NCBI GenBank assembly: GCA_020630595.1
Contig: JAHDBC010000017.1
Location: forward strand, 1-57,024
DNA: 57,024 bases
DNA from: Planktomarina sp.
Lineage (GTDB): Bacteria > Pseudomonadota > Alphaproteobacteria > Rhodobacterales > Rhodobacteraceae
Direction: 5' to 3'
Shown: piece after piece, positions 8,315-16,831 of the stretch
Numbering within the stretch: the first letter of the stretch is position 1
How the letters are laid out: each line of letters begins with the position of its first letter
The notes under the pieces: model-generated
Database searches by the model: none
Seen by the model: the letters and a program-made list of their open reading frames with translations, nothing else
Told to the model about the DNA's origin: nothing
Made by a program: the position numbers and the translations under genes

Positions 8315-9186
8315 GCCAGACCCAGTCATACGACCGTCAGAACCCTGCATTCTACGCGCTATTGGTTGCCCTTGTGCTGATGGCCGTGGGGCCGATCTAC
8401 CTGATGCTGGCAACATCACTGAAACTGAATGTCGATATCATGTCCGACAGCAGCAGCCTGTTTTTCATGCCAACGCTGCGCAACTACGAAACCGCCCTGT
8501 GCGATTTCCTATGGTATGAACCCGAACATCTGCGCCGGTGTAATCCGACCTTTGGGCGGGCGCTGGTCAATTCGCTTGTGATCGGGCTGGTGTCGACTGC
8601 GATCACGCTTGTGATCGGCACGATGGCTGCTTACGCGCTGGTCCGGTTTCGCTTTATGGGCCGTGATGTGGTGTCGATCTGGACATTGATGATGCGTATG
8701 GTCCCCCCCGCAGTGCTGTTGGTGCCGGTGTTCGGCATCTGGACGTTTCAGTTCGGCATCGACGGCACACGCTGGGGCATCATTCTGGTGTACGTGGCGC
8801 TGAATTTGCCGTTCGTCATTTGGATTTTGCAAAGTTTTATTGTGCAGGTCCCGATCCAGTTGGAAGAAGCTGCCCGTATGGATGGGGCAGGGCCGTTTCA
8901 GGTTTTCTTTTTGGTGGTTCTTCCGCTGATTAAGCCGGGCATTGCTGCCGCTTCCATCTTTACGTTCCGGGTCGCGTGGAACGAATTCTTGCTGGCCAAC
9001 GCTTTGGCCGACAGAAACAGCCGTACCGTGCCTGTCACCATCGTCAACAGCCTGACGGAATTTGATATTGATTGGGGTGTCATTATGGCGACCGGTATGC
9101 TGCTGGCGATCCCGCCGATCATCTTCACGTTTGTCGCCAGCCGTCAGATCATCACCGGCATGACCGCAGGGGCGGTGAAAGGCTGA
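8311..9186 (+). CDS. ABC transporter permease, MalG/UgpE type
   Basis: This 291-residue polytopic protein has the EAA loop EEAARMDGAGPFQVFFLVVLPLIKPG and the C-terminal AGAVKG ending usual for MalG-type permeases. A cysteine-containing stretch (CDFLWYEPEHLRRCNPTFGRA, residues about 62-82) lies in the loop after the first membrane segment, where partner proteins are more compact; its role is not known. The start overlaps the preceding permease (ATGA), and its stop TGA overlaps the start of the Tm-1-like gene, so the four transporter genes and the two downstream genes are probably one transcript. Confidence 0.93.
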   Translation: MSQTQSYDRQNPAFYALLVALVLMAVGPIYLMLATSLKLNVDIMSDSSSLFFMPTLRNYETALCDFLWYEPEHLRRCNPTFGRALVNSLVIGLVSTAITLVIGTMAAYALVRFRFMGRDVVSIWTLMMRMVPPAVLLVPVFGIWTFQFGIDGTRWGIILVYVALNLPFVIWILQSFIVQVPIQLEEAARMDGAGPFQVFFLVVLPLIKPGIAAASIFTFRVAWNEFLLANALADRNSRTVPVTIVNSLTEFDIDWGVIMATGMLLAIPPIIFTFVASRQIITGMTAGAVKG

Positions 9187-10304
9187 TGAAGGTCTATCTG
9201 CTCGCCACGTTTGATACGAAGTGGGAAGAAGCAGAATACCTTCTTTCTGGGCTGTCTGCCCAAGGCATCGATGCCCATCGGTGCGACCTGTCTTTGCTGG
9301 CAGGTGGCGCTTATTGGACGCCTGCGGAAAAGCTGGCAGGGATGGACCGCGCCGTCGACCGTGCGATTGAAGATGTGTCGGCTGCCAGTGATGGTGGCCC
9401 ATGCATGATGGTCGCCATCGGCGGTGGGACGGGCGGGCAAATGGCGCTGCGGGTTCTGCAAGCCCTGCCGGTCGATTGGCCAAAGGTCTTTGTGACAACC
9501 ATGCCGTTTGATCCCCGCTATGCCGTCGCTGATGATCCGATCATTTTGATCCCCACCCTGTCTGATCTGTGCGGCTTGAACGCGACAACGCGCACGGCAC
9601 TGGACAAAGCGGCGGCCGTTGCGGGCGGCCTGTATCGTGCAGGTCCGACATCGGTGCCGCTGGCTTCGGTCAAGTCGATCGGTGTCACTTCGCTTGGTGT
9701 GACGGGCGGCGGAACGGACGCCCTGTGCGTGGACCTGCGCAAACGTGGCGACGAGGTGACGGTGTTTCATGCCAACGGATTTGGCGGGGCGGCATTTGCC
9801 CGGTGGTCCGCGATGGGCGCATTCAAGGCGATCATAGATTACACCCCTCATGAATTGACGCGGCTGCATGTGGCCGGTGTTTGCGCCAATATGCCAGGGC
9901 GTTTCACAAGCTTGCCGAATGTTCCGCGTGTTGTGCTGCCGGGCGGCGTGAACTTTATCGGACTGGGGGAAAAATCCCTGATCCCAGATGTCTACAAATC
10001 GCGCCCCCATTACAGCCATTCGCCGCTGTTCACACATGTGCAAGTCACAGAAGGCGAAATTGTCAAATGCGCCAACGTCCTTGGCGCGTCGCTTCAGGCT
10101 GCAAAATCCCGGACCCGGGTTTTGATTCCCATGGGCGGGTTTTCTTCCGAAGACCGACCCGGCGGTGCGATTGAAAGCCCAGATCTGCGCGCGGCTTTTG
10201 CAGATACGCTGGAAACCCATATTCCGGTCCGCCGCCTTGCGGGCCACATCAACGACCGTGTCGTGGCTGAAGCCGCCATCGCCGCGCTTGACTCATTGCA
10301 TTGA
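9186..10304 (+). CDS. Tm-1-like ATP-binding domain protein (UPF0261 family)
   Basis: ATG 9186 overlaps the permease stop (TGATG) and gives 372 residues. The sequence matches the UPF0261 / Tm-1-like layout: an N-terminal Rossmann-like half starting YLLATFDTKWEEAEYL, the glycine-rich IGGGTGGQMAL, and a C-terminal half with VTSLGVTGGGTDAL, FHANGFGGAAF and GGVNFIGLG. The plant homologue Tm-1 binds a viral replicase, but the bacterial role is not settled; many copies sit in sugar or sugar-acid operons next to class II aldolases, as here. An enzymatic role on a sugar-acid intermediate is inference from position. In-frame codons before 9186 lie inside the permease gene and are not used. Confidence 0.85.
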   Translation: MKVYLLATFDTKWEEAEYLLSGLSAQGIDAHRCDLSLLAGGAYWTPAEKLAGMDRAVDRAIEDVSAASDGGPCMMVAIGGGTGGQMALRVLQALPVDWPKVFVTTMPFDPRYAVADDPIILIPTLSDLCGLNATTRTALDKAAAVAGGLYRAGPTSVPLASVKSIGVTSLGVTGGGTDALCVDLRKRGDEVTVFHANGFGGAAFARWSAMGAFKAIIDYTPHELTRLHVAGVCANMPGRFTSLPNVPRVVLPGGVNFIGLGEKSLIPDVYKSRPHYSHSPLFTHVQVTEGEIVKCANVLGASLQAAKSRTRVLIPMGGFSSEDRPGGAIESPDLRAAFADTLETHIPVRRLAGHINDRVVAEAAIAALDSLH

Positions 10305-10317
10305 AAAGGACGCATCT

Positions 10318-10986
10318 ATGACCCTGTGCCCAAACGACATCGAAGCCAAGAAAGACGCCCTGATCTGGTCGGCGCGGCGCTGCTTTGATCTAAAGCTGCA
10401 AACAAACGCAGGGGGAAATCTGTCGGTTCGGCTGTCATCTGGCGATGCGATCGTCATCAAGCCATCGGGGGTTGGGTTTGCAGAATGCACGCGTGACAAT
10501 CTGCAGGTCGTGCATTTGGATGGCAAAATCGAACCAACCCAATTCAAGCCATCCAAGGATATGGATTTCCATCTGGATCTGTACCGCATCCGCCCGGACA
10601 TCAATGCCATTGTGCATTGCCACAGTCCGTGGGCGACGGGCTTTGCCAGCGCGGGAATCGAAATCCCTTGTCTGACGGTGCAGACCATCGAAAAGATCGG
10701 CCGCATGCCCCTGATCCCTTTGTCTGACGCAGGCGGTCCACAGACAGAGGTTGAGATTTCGCCGGTGTTCAAGGACCCTAAAATTCGCGCTGCTGTCTTG
10801 GCAAATCATGGTACAATCGGTGTGGGCAAAACCTTGACCGCCGCACAATATCTTGCGGAAATCATCGAAGAAACGGCCCATATTGCCTATGTCCGCGACA
10901 CCTTGATGGCCGCCCATGGAAAGACAGCCGCCGATTTGCCAACCTATGGCACCGCGATGGATGCGCGTGCTGCTGCGGCGGGCTAA
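10318..10986 (+). CDS. Class II aldolase/adducin family protein (short form)
   Basis: ATG 10318 follows AAAGGA and gives 222 residues, the normal length of FucA/AraD-type enzymes. The core is complete: TNAGGNLSVR for phosphate binding, KPSGVGF, zinc ligands HCH (His100, His102) and His164 in ANHGTIG. At the position of the catalytic Glu in FucA (PSSE...H), this protein has PSKDMDFH, which places Asp there. It may therefore act as a decarboxylase, epimerase or altered aldolase rather than a classical one; that is inference. It is the last gene of the importer operon and the second class II aldolase of the regulon. Confidence 0.87.
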   Translation: MTLCPNDIEAKKDALIWSARRCFDLKLQTNAGGNLSVRLSSGDAIVIKPSGVGFAECTRDNLQVVHLDGKIEPTQFKPSKDMDFHLDLYRIRPDINAIVHCHSPWATGFASAGIEIPCLTVQTIEKIGRMPLIPLSDAGGPQTEVEISPVFKDPKIRAAVLANHGTIGVGKTLTAAQYLAEIIEETAHIAYVRDTLMAAHGKTAADLPTYGTAMDARAAAAG

Positions 10987-11595
10987 AGGCTCTGCCAAAT
11001 TTCAGTCATTGCAGGATTGCCCCATGAAAATGGTGCAGTCGCAGGCTTGATAAATTACCACGTCAAAGTGGGATGTGCGCTTGATGATTGTTCCAGCGTT
11101 GCAGGCACTTTGGGTCGCGACAGCATTCGAAGCAGCCTGCAAATTCCGGTCTTTTGCCAAAATTTCAAACGCCTGCTTTGCCCAATTTGGCAAGCCGATT
11201 GGGCGCGCTTGCCGGTCGATCCGCGTCGGACGAAGGCCGGTTCTTTGCTTACACGTCCGATTCCATTGCAACCCTATGTTGCAGGGTCTAGCGGTGCCGT
11301 GAATTCCAATTTCGATGGATACACCTAAAAAGTGTTGCCGCCAACCGGCGGGCGGCGGCGTTCTGACGCATCTAAATGCTGATTCAGACCCAATCTGCTG
11401 CGGAGAATCGGTAAAATAACTTAGAATCAATAGATTCGAAGAACTGCGATTCTGATCTCTGGCAAGGGAAAATATGTCATAAATGTGAAATATTCTTCTT
11501 GAAGTTGAACGAAAAGTTAACGTTACTTAGCGGTGCATTGTGCGCGACCCGTTTGGGTTGTGGTTATGAAAAATGAATTGAACAGGAAGTTTACG
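10987..11595. other. Intergenic region upstream of the T6SS operon
   Basis: These 609 bases carry no gene I can support. Two overlapping open frames (11002-11430 minus, 11017-11328 plus) resemble nothing I know, and their composition is unlike the neighbouring genes. The right half (about 11360-11560) is visibly AT-rich and should hold the T6SS promoter. It contains the GANTC cluster described separately and GTTAACGTTAC at about 11515-11525. No convincing -24/-12 sigma-54 promoter was found. The left half has a GC-rich hairpin at 11337-11356 without a T tract. Confidence 0.6.
11381..11452. promoter_or_regulatory. Cluster of five GANTC (CcrM) sites before tssB
   Basis: GATTC or GAATC occurs at 11381, 11405, 11424, 11433 and 11448, five sites in 72 bases, with one more at 11259. 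GANTC is the recognition site of the alphaproteobacterial methyltransferase CcrM. The sites form nested inverted repeats: AGAATCG (11404-11410) against CGATTCT (11447-11453), and GAATC-AATA-GATTC (11424-11437). The array lies 140-215 bases upstream of tssB in the AT-rich promoter area, where methylation state could affect regulator or polymerase binding. The sites are seen directly; the function is inference. Confidence 0.5.
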
Positions 11596-12087
11596 ATGAG
11601 TGACGGGTCTGTAGCACCAAAAGAACGGATTAACGTAAAATTTGTCCCAGCGACTGGGGATCAACAAGAAGAAATTGAACTGCCGCTGAAGACGGTCATT
11701 CTGGGTGATTTTTCAGGTCGTCCGGATGATACGCCACTGGAAGATCGCAAGGCGATCGATATCGACAAAAATTCGTTTGGCGATGTTCTGCGTGAAATGG
11801 AATTGGAACGCACGGTAGAAGTGAAAGACGTAATCGGGGACGATCCTGAAGCGTCAATCACGGCAAACCTGAAGTTTGAAACACTCCAAGATTTCAGCCC
11901 TGATTCAATCATCGAACAGGTTCCGCAGCTTAAACAGCTAAGCGATCTGCGCGAAGCCTTGACGGCGTTGAAAGGGCCGCTGGGCAATATGCCGGCGTTC
12001 CGCAAGGCGATCGGAGAGATTGTGAGTGATCCCGCCAAACGCGATGAACTTTTGGCCGAAATTGGCTCCAAAGACGACAACGAGTAA
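11596..12087 (+). CDS. tssB: T6SS contractile sheath small subunit TssB
   Basis: The start is ATG 11596, six bases after AGGAAG; an in-frame ATG at 11566 is less well placed. The 163-residue product has the TssB/VipA pattern: an N-terminal KERINVKFVP segment, LPLKTVILGDFSGRPDDTPLEDRKAI (residues about 30-55), the central acidic beta region, and a C-terminal helical part with LREALTALKGPLGNMPAFRKAI. TssB pairs with TssC in the cytoplasm to form the sheath that contracts to propel the Hcp tube. It is the first gene of the cluster, followed by tssC after 20 bases with a strong GGGGG ribosome site. Confidence 0.96.
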   Translation: MSDGSVAPKERINVKFVPATGDQQEEIELPLKTVILGDFSGRPDDTPLEDRKAIDIDKNSFGDVLREMELERTVEVKDVIGDDPEASITANLKFETLQDFSPDSIIEQVPQLKQLSDLREALTALKGPLGNMPAFRKAIGEIVSDPAKRDELLAEIGSKDDNE

Positions 12088-12107
12088 ATTTATTTTAGGG
12101 GGACGAT

Positions 12108-13583
12108 ATGTCTGAAGAGACTGTATTGGAGGCAGAAGCAACAGCAACTGCCGGTGGTTTGCTTGACCAGATTATGGCAAAAACCAACCTGGTGCCACAG
12201 GATGACGCCTACGACGTTGCCAAGAAAGGCGTCGAAGCGTTCATCGCTGAAATGCTTCAAGGTGATACGCAAGACGAACCGATCAACAAGGCCCGCGTTG
12301 ACCGCATGATCGCGGTTGTTGATCAAAAAATTTCCCGTCAGATGGATGAGATTTTGCACCATCCTGACATTCAGGAAATGGAATCCACATGGCGCAGCCT
12401 GAAGCTTTTGATCGACCGGACGAATTTCCGTGAAAACATCAAAATCGAACTGATTTCCATTTCCAAGCAAGACTTGTTGGAAGATTTTGAACTGTCGCCC
12501 GAAGTGCCGCAGTCAGGTCTGTACAAGCATGTCTATTCATCTGGTTACGGTCAATTTGGTGGTGATCCGGTTGGTTTGATGTTGGGCATGTATCAGTTTT
12601 CATCTTCCACGCCCGATCTGAAACTGCTGCAATACTGTGCGTCCGTTGGCGCGATGGCGCATGCACCATTTATTTCTTCTGTTGCGCCCCAGTTCTTTGG
12701 TGTCGACAGCTACACCCAGCTTGGTGATCTGAAAGATCTGTCTTCGATATTTGAAGGACCGCAATACGCCAAATGGCGGGGGCTGCGTGAATCCGAAGAC
12801 GCGCGTTATGTTGGTTTGACTGCGCCGCGGTTCCTGTTGCGCAACCCTTACGATCCGATCGAAAATCCAGTGAAGACATTCCAATATCGGGAAACCGTTG
12901 AAACAGACCACGAACATTATTTGTGGGGCAATTCAGCAGCGCTGATGGCTGAACGGATCAACGACAGTTTTGCCAAATATCGCTGGTGTCCGAATATCAT
13001 TGGTCCGCAGTCCGGTGGTGCGGTGAAAGATCTTCCAGTTCATGTGTACGAAAGCATGGGTCAGCTTGAACAGAAGATTCCGACGGAAGTTCTGGTCACG
13101 GACCGCCGTGAATTCGAAATGGCAGAAGAAGGCTTTATTGCGCTGACGATGCGCAAAGGATCCGACAATGCCGCGTTTTTCAGCGCGAATTCGATCCAGA
13201 AACCAAAACGTTTCGCCAACACGCCCGAAGGGCAGGATGCGCAAACGAACTACAAGCTGGGGACCCAGCTGCCTTATATGTTCATCATCAACCGGTTGGC
13301 GCATTACATCAAAGTGCTGCAACGTGAACAGATCGGTTCTTGGAAAGAACGCGCCGATCTGGAACGTGAATTGAACGCTTGGATCGTGCAGTATGTCGCT
13401 GATCAGGACAATCCACCCTCCGAAGTTCGGTCCCGCCGCCCACTGCGGGCCGCCAAGATCGACGTGTCTGATGTTGCGGGTGATCCAGGTTGGTACCGTG
13501 TGTCGATGTCGGTTCGTCCGCACTTCAAATACATGGGTGCAAACTTCGAACTGTCGCTCGTGGGTCGTCTCGACAAAGACTAA
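12108..13583 (+). CDS. tssC: T6SS contractile sheath large subunit TssC
   Basis: This 491-residue protein has the family hallmarks ESTWRSLKLLIDRTNFRENIKIELI, VYSSGYGQFGGDPVGLMLG, CASVGAMAHAPFISSVAPQFFG and the C-terminal RPHFKYMGANFELSLVGRLDKD (each present as a segment). The N-terminal GLLDQIMAKTNL (residues about 17-28) matches the position of the short helix that ClpV grips to unfold contracted sheath in Vibrio. It co-assembles with TssB. The length and conserved segments are normal, with no sign of decay. Confidence 0.97.
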   Translation: MSEETVLEAEATATAGGLLDQIMAKTNLVPQDDAYDVAKKGVEAFIAEMLQGDTQDEPINKARVDRMIAVVDQKISRQMDEILHHPDIQEMESTWRSLKLLIDRTNFRENIKIELISISKQDLLEDFELSPEVPQSGLYKHVYSSGYGQFGGDPVGLMLGMYQFSSSTPDLKLLQYCASVGAMAHAPFISSVAPQFFGVDSYTQLGDLKDLSSIFEGPQYAKWRGLRESEDARYVGLTAPRFLLRNPYDPIENPVKTFQYRETVETDHEHYLWGNSAALMAERINDSFAKYRWCPNIIGPQSGGAVKDLPVHVYESMGQLEQKIPTEVLVTDRREFEMAEEGFIALTMRKGSDNAAFFSANSIQKPKRFANTPEGQDAQTNYKLGTQLPYMFIINRLAHYIKVLQREQIGSWKERADLERELNAWIVQYVADQDNPPSEVRSRRPLRAAKIDVSDVAGDPGWYRVSMSVRPHFKYMGANFELSLVGRLDKD

Positions 13584-13589
13584 TCTGTC

Positions 13590-14036
13590 GTGACACAGCG
13601 AGATCGTCGGCGAGGGCAAATGCCGCGCGGGGGCCTTTCATTATTGGGAAGTCTCCGCATGGCGGACCTGCAAACAGAGGCCAATCATCCAAACGAACGC
13701 GCAGCACAGTTTGCCGGCATTAGGGACAATGTCGTGCAGTTGCTGAATGGGCGCAAAGGGGGCGCGGCAAGCAGCCCCGGGTTTGGATTGATCGACCTGA
13801 ATGATGCAGTCACCGGGCGGGCAGACACGTTGGACGCAGTGGCCGCAGATATTCGGCGTGCCCTGACGGAATACGAACCCCGCTTGGCCGACGTTCGCGT
13901 GACATTCGATCGCGAACAGACGGGTGGGATGAAAATGGTTTTCCACATCGAAGCCAACATCAAGCTGCTGAACGAAGACGAACACTTCGTTCTGGACTTG
14001 GTTCTTAATGATGGAAGGCAGTTCAGCGCTGGCTAG
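13590..14036 (+). CDS. tssE: T6SS baseplate protein TssE (gp25-like)
   Basis: The GTG start at 13590, six bases after the tssC stop, gives 148 residues. No good ribosome site precedes it; an ATG at 13620 has GAGGG only three bases upstream. The GTG start is kept because it retains the basic N-terminus that normally precedes the LSLLGSL motif. The gp25-like lysozyme-fold domain is visible with GFGLIDLNDAV, the ADIRRALTEYEPRLADVRV region (the conserved acidic EPRL segment) and HIEANIKLLNEDEHFVLDLVL. TssE is the wedge component that starts sheath polymerisation on the baseplate. Coding evidence is strong; the exact start is moderate. Confidence 0.93.
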   Translation: MTQRDRRRGQMPRGGLSLLGSLRMADLQTEANHPNERAAQFAGIRDNVVQLLNGRKGGAASSPGFGLIDLNDAVTGRADTLDAVAADIRRALTEYEPRLADVRVTFDREQTGGMKMVFHIEANIKLLNEDEHFVLDLVLNDGRQFSAG

Positions 14037-14066
14037 CAGCCACGCAACAACTGGGGGGGTACACAA

Positions 14067-15839
14067 GTGACGATCGATCGTTACTTCCAAGATGAATTAG
14101 CGTTCCTGAGGGAATCTGGGCAAGAATTTTCCCAGCATTTCCCGCAGCTTACGTCCTATTTGTCTGATCGCAGTAACGATCCAGATGTGGAACGCCTGTT
14201 GGAAGGGTTCGCACTTCTAACGGGGCGTATTCGTGAAAAAATCGATGACCAACTGCCGGAGGTTACGCAGTCACTTTTAACGCTGCTGTGGCCAAATTTT
14301 CTGCGGCAGGTTCCTTCGATGACCATTTTGCAGATGGATCCCGTTCCCGGTGCGATATCTGAACGACAGACCGTGGAAAGCGGTTCCATGGTCGAAAGCG
14401 TTCCAAAATTCGGAACAAAATGCATGTTCCGAATGGCCTATGACGTTGATGTTTTTCCGATGTCTGTCACGAAAGTGCAGCACGATGTATCAAAGGAAAA
14501 GTCCATTGTCGTCATCCAGCTAAGGACGCTGAATGGCGAAGGGATCAAGGATATCGGGCTTCAGTCGCTCAGGTTTTTCCTGGGAGGTGCAGATTATTCG
14601 GCGCAGACGATCAACTTGTGGCTACACCGATATTTGAATGTTGCAAGTGTTCGGTCCCCTGGATCGTCGGACAGCATTCCGTTGGCGGATGGTGCCATCA
14701 AACAGGTTGGCATGGACCGGACAGAAGATGTTCTGCCGTATCCGCCCAATGCGTTCGTCGGGTACCGGCTGTTGCAGGAATTTTATGCATTCCCTGAAAA
14801 ATATCGGTTCTTTGATGCGCTGGACGTTCCGCTTAGCCATCTTCCAAATGATACGGACACGTTCGAATTGGTGTTGGATTTTTCCCGTCCAATGCCGCCT
14901 GACGTTCGGGTCGGAAAAGAAAGTTTTGCGCTTCACTGCGCCCCGGCCATCAATCTGTTTCCCCACGACAGCGAACCGATGCTTCTTGATGCCAAGCGCC
15001 AAGAATACCTGGTGCAACCTGCGCGTAGGGACGGTGGCGAAATCGAAATTTTTTCAATCGAAAAGGTCACCGGTTGGAGCCCATCAAAAGACGGCAAATC
15101 CGGTGGGATATCACGCGACTACAGCCGGTTTGAATCCTTTGCCCATGAGATTGAACGGGTGGATGGTCGTGCGTCGGTGTATTTCAGGGAACGGGTGCGC
15201 CAATCGATTTCCGGAGAAGAACTTGATCGCCTGCTTTCGTTTGTCCGCGAAGATGAACTAAGCCAGATCGCAGACGGCGAAACGGTTTCGGTTGAACTGA
15301 TTTGCACCAACGGTGTTGCCCCGCATGATCTGTCTGTTGGTGATGTTTGTGTGCCGACCCAAGACATTCCGTCGTTCGTCAATCCGGGTAATCTGACGCG
15401 ACCGACGATGCCAAGGTACCCGATTGTTGATGGAACGCTGCAATGGCAGCTGATTTCTGCGCTTTCGTTGAATTACCTGTCTTTGCAAAGCGCAGATGCG
15501 CTGCGCACGATTTTGTCGATCTATGACTACAACGCAAAGGTCGACCGCCAACGCGAACGCGAAGCCCAGCAACGCTTGGCCGCGATTGAAAAAATTGAAT
15601 CGCGCACTGTGGATCGATTGTTCGCCGGACTGCCCGTGCGCGGCATGCGCACGGAAATGCACATTCAGGAACGCAAATTCGCATGTGAAGGGGAAATGTT
15701 CATGTTCGCCTCGGTTCTGGCAGAATTTTTCGCGCTTTATGCGTCGATCAATTCTTTCCACGAACTGATTGTCAAAGGCATTGATGCAGGGGAGGAATAC
15801 CGTTGGACGGCGCGTATCGGCAACCAGCCAGTGCTTTGA
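14067..15839 (+). CDS. tssF: T6SS baseplate protein TssF
   Basis: GTG 14067 lies six bases after a G-rich ribosome site. The 590-residue protein opens with the family signature RYFQDELAFLRESGQEFSQ followed by DVERLLEGFALLTGRIREKIDDQLPE and LLTLLWPNFLRQVPSM, and ends with the usual RGMRTEMHI and EFFALYASINSFHEL segments. TssF forms the baseplate wedge with TssG, TssE and TssK around the VgrG hub. Its 3' end overlaps tssG by 37 bases, so the two are translationally linked, in keeping with their fixed 2:1 complex in studied systems. Confidence 0.96.
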   Translation: MTIDRYFQDELAFLRESGQEFSQHFPQLTSYLSDRSNDPDVERLLEGFALLTGRIREKIDDQLPEVTQSLLTLLWPNFLRQVPSMTILQMDPVPGAISERQTVESGSMVESVPKFGTKCMFRMAYDVDVFPMSVTKVQHDVSKEKSIVVIQLRTLNGEGIKDIGLQSLRFFLGGADYSAQTINLWLHRYLNVASVRSPGSSDSIPLADGAIKQVGMDRTEDVLPYPPNAFVGYRLLQEFYAFPEKYRFFDALDVPLSHLPNDTDTFELVLDFSRPMPPDVRVGKESFALHCAPAINLFPHDSEPMLLDAKRQEYLVQPARRDGGEIEIFSIEKVTGWSPSKDGKSGGISRDYSRFESFAHEIERVDGRASVYFRERVRQSISGEELDRLLSFVREDELSQIADGETVSVELICTNGVAPHDLSVGDVCVPTQDIPSFVNPGNLTRPTMPRYPIVDGTLQWQLISALSLNYLSLQSADALRTILSIYDYNAKVDRQREREAQQRLAAIEKIESRTVDRLFAGLPVRGMRTEMHIQERKFACEGEMFMFASVLAEFFALYASINSFHELIVKGIDAGEEYRWTARIGNQPVL

Positions 15840-16828
15840 TCACTGATCTGATTGAAAACCCAAAGCATTATTCGTTTTTTCGGGCCGTAGATATCCTTCT
15901 GCGGCATTCGGAAGAATTTGTTGAAGAAGGCGCATTGCAGAAACAGACCACCCAGAACCTGATGTTCCGCGTTGATCCATCGCTTGGATTTCCTTCATCC
16001 GATTTGACGAAGATCGAAACGATGGGGCAGGGGACTGACAGGGAACGCACCGCGCTGACGGTCACGTTTTTGGGGCTTCATGGTCCGTCGTCGCCCCTGC
16101 CATCGCACATGGTGGAAACGGCTGCGTGGTCCGCGGGGGAAGAGGGCGTCCAGCAAGCGTTCAACGACTTTTTCTCAAATCGGCTGATCTGGCTGTTCTA
16201 TCTGGCGTGGCGGAAATATCGCTATTTTGCCCGGTTCCAACCCGGCGCAAATGATCAGTTTTCCAATTGGATGTTATCACTGATCGGGATTGGCAGCCCT
16301 GAGCTGCGGTCACAGGCCGATATCCCGTGGGCCAAAATGCTTACGTATCTTGGGGTTGTTGCTGCGCGCACACGCTCCGCCCAGACGATCAGCGGGGTCA
16401 TATCCCACGCTTTCAGCATACCCGATGTCAGCATCCGCGAAATGGAACTTAGAATTGTTGACATCCCCAAAGATCAGCAAGTTCGGCTGGGACACAGGAA
16501 TACGACGCTGGGGCAGAACATGTCGATCGGATCCACACTTCAGGATCGGATGGGTAAATTTACGATTGTCCTGAACGGGTTAAGCTTCCGGCGCTTTCGC
16601 GATTTTCTGCCAAGTGGCGTCGAATATCCAAGGCTCAAGGAATTGGTCGAATTCCTTTTGAAAGATCAATTCGCCTACGACATCGAACTGAACACGAAAC
16701 CGGAAGAAGTGCCCGAATTCAAATTGGGCACCGAAGACTACAGCGACTTGGGCTGGACCACATTTCTCGGCGCTGCCCCAAAAGGGGGCGCTGCGCCAAA
16801 ACCAATTGTTTTGCAAGGAAGGGCTTAA
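15803..16828 (+). CDS. tssG: T6SS baseplate protein TssG
   Basis: The start is TTG 15803, seven bases after GGGGAGG (15789-15795), inside the end of tssF. The 341-residue product has the family N-terminus (DLIENPKHYSFFRAVDILLR), FLGLHGPSSPLPSHMVE, the FFSNRLIWLFYLAWRKYRY segment and the beta-rich C-terminus with RLGHRNTTLGQNMSIG. TssG bridges two TssF copies in the baseplate and contacts TssK. Start codon and overlap suggest deliberately lower translation than tssF; this is inference. Confidence 0.95.
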   Translation: MDGAYRQPASALITDLIENPKHYSFFRAVDILLRHSEEFVEEGALQKQTTQNLMFRVDPSLGFPSSDLTKIETMGQGTDRERTALTVTFLGLHGPSSPLPSHMVETAAWSAGEEGVQQAFNDFFSNRLIWLFYLAWRKYRYFARFQPGANDQFSNWMLSLIGIGSPELRSQADIPWAKMLTYLGVVAARTRSAQTISGVISHAFSIPDVSIREMELRIVDIPKDQQVRLGHRNTTLGQNMSIGSTLQDRMGKFTIVLNGLSFRRFRDFLPSGVEYPRLKELVEFLLKDQFAYDIELNTKPEEVPEFKLGTEDYSDLGWTTFLGAAPKGGAAPKPIVLQGRA

Positions 16829-16831
16829 CGG

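Noticed and set aside
11337-11356. GC-rich hairpin GCCGCC/GGCGGC as terminator of the importer operon.
   Set aside because: It is 350 bases after the last stop and has no T tract.
11002-11430. Open frames on both strands in the T6SS upstream region (up to 142 residues).
   Set aside because: No recognisable family, no ribosome site, and residue usage unlike neighbouring genes; treated as non-coding.
11460-11476. TGGCA at 11460 as the -24 element of a sigma-54 promoter for tssB.
   Set aside because: The GC expected at -12 spacing is absent (TA is found), so the match is only a half element.
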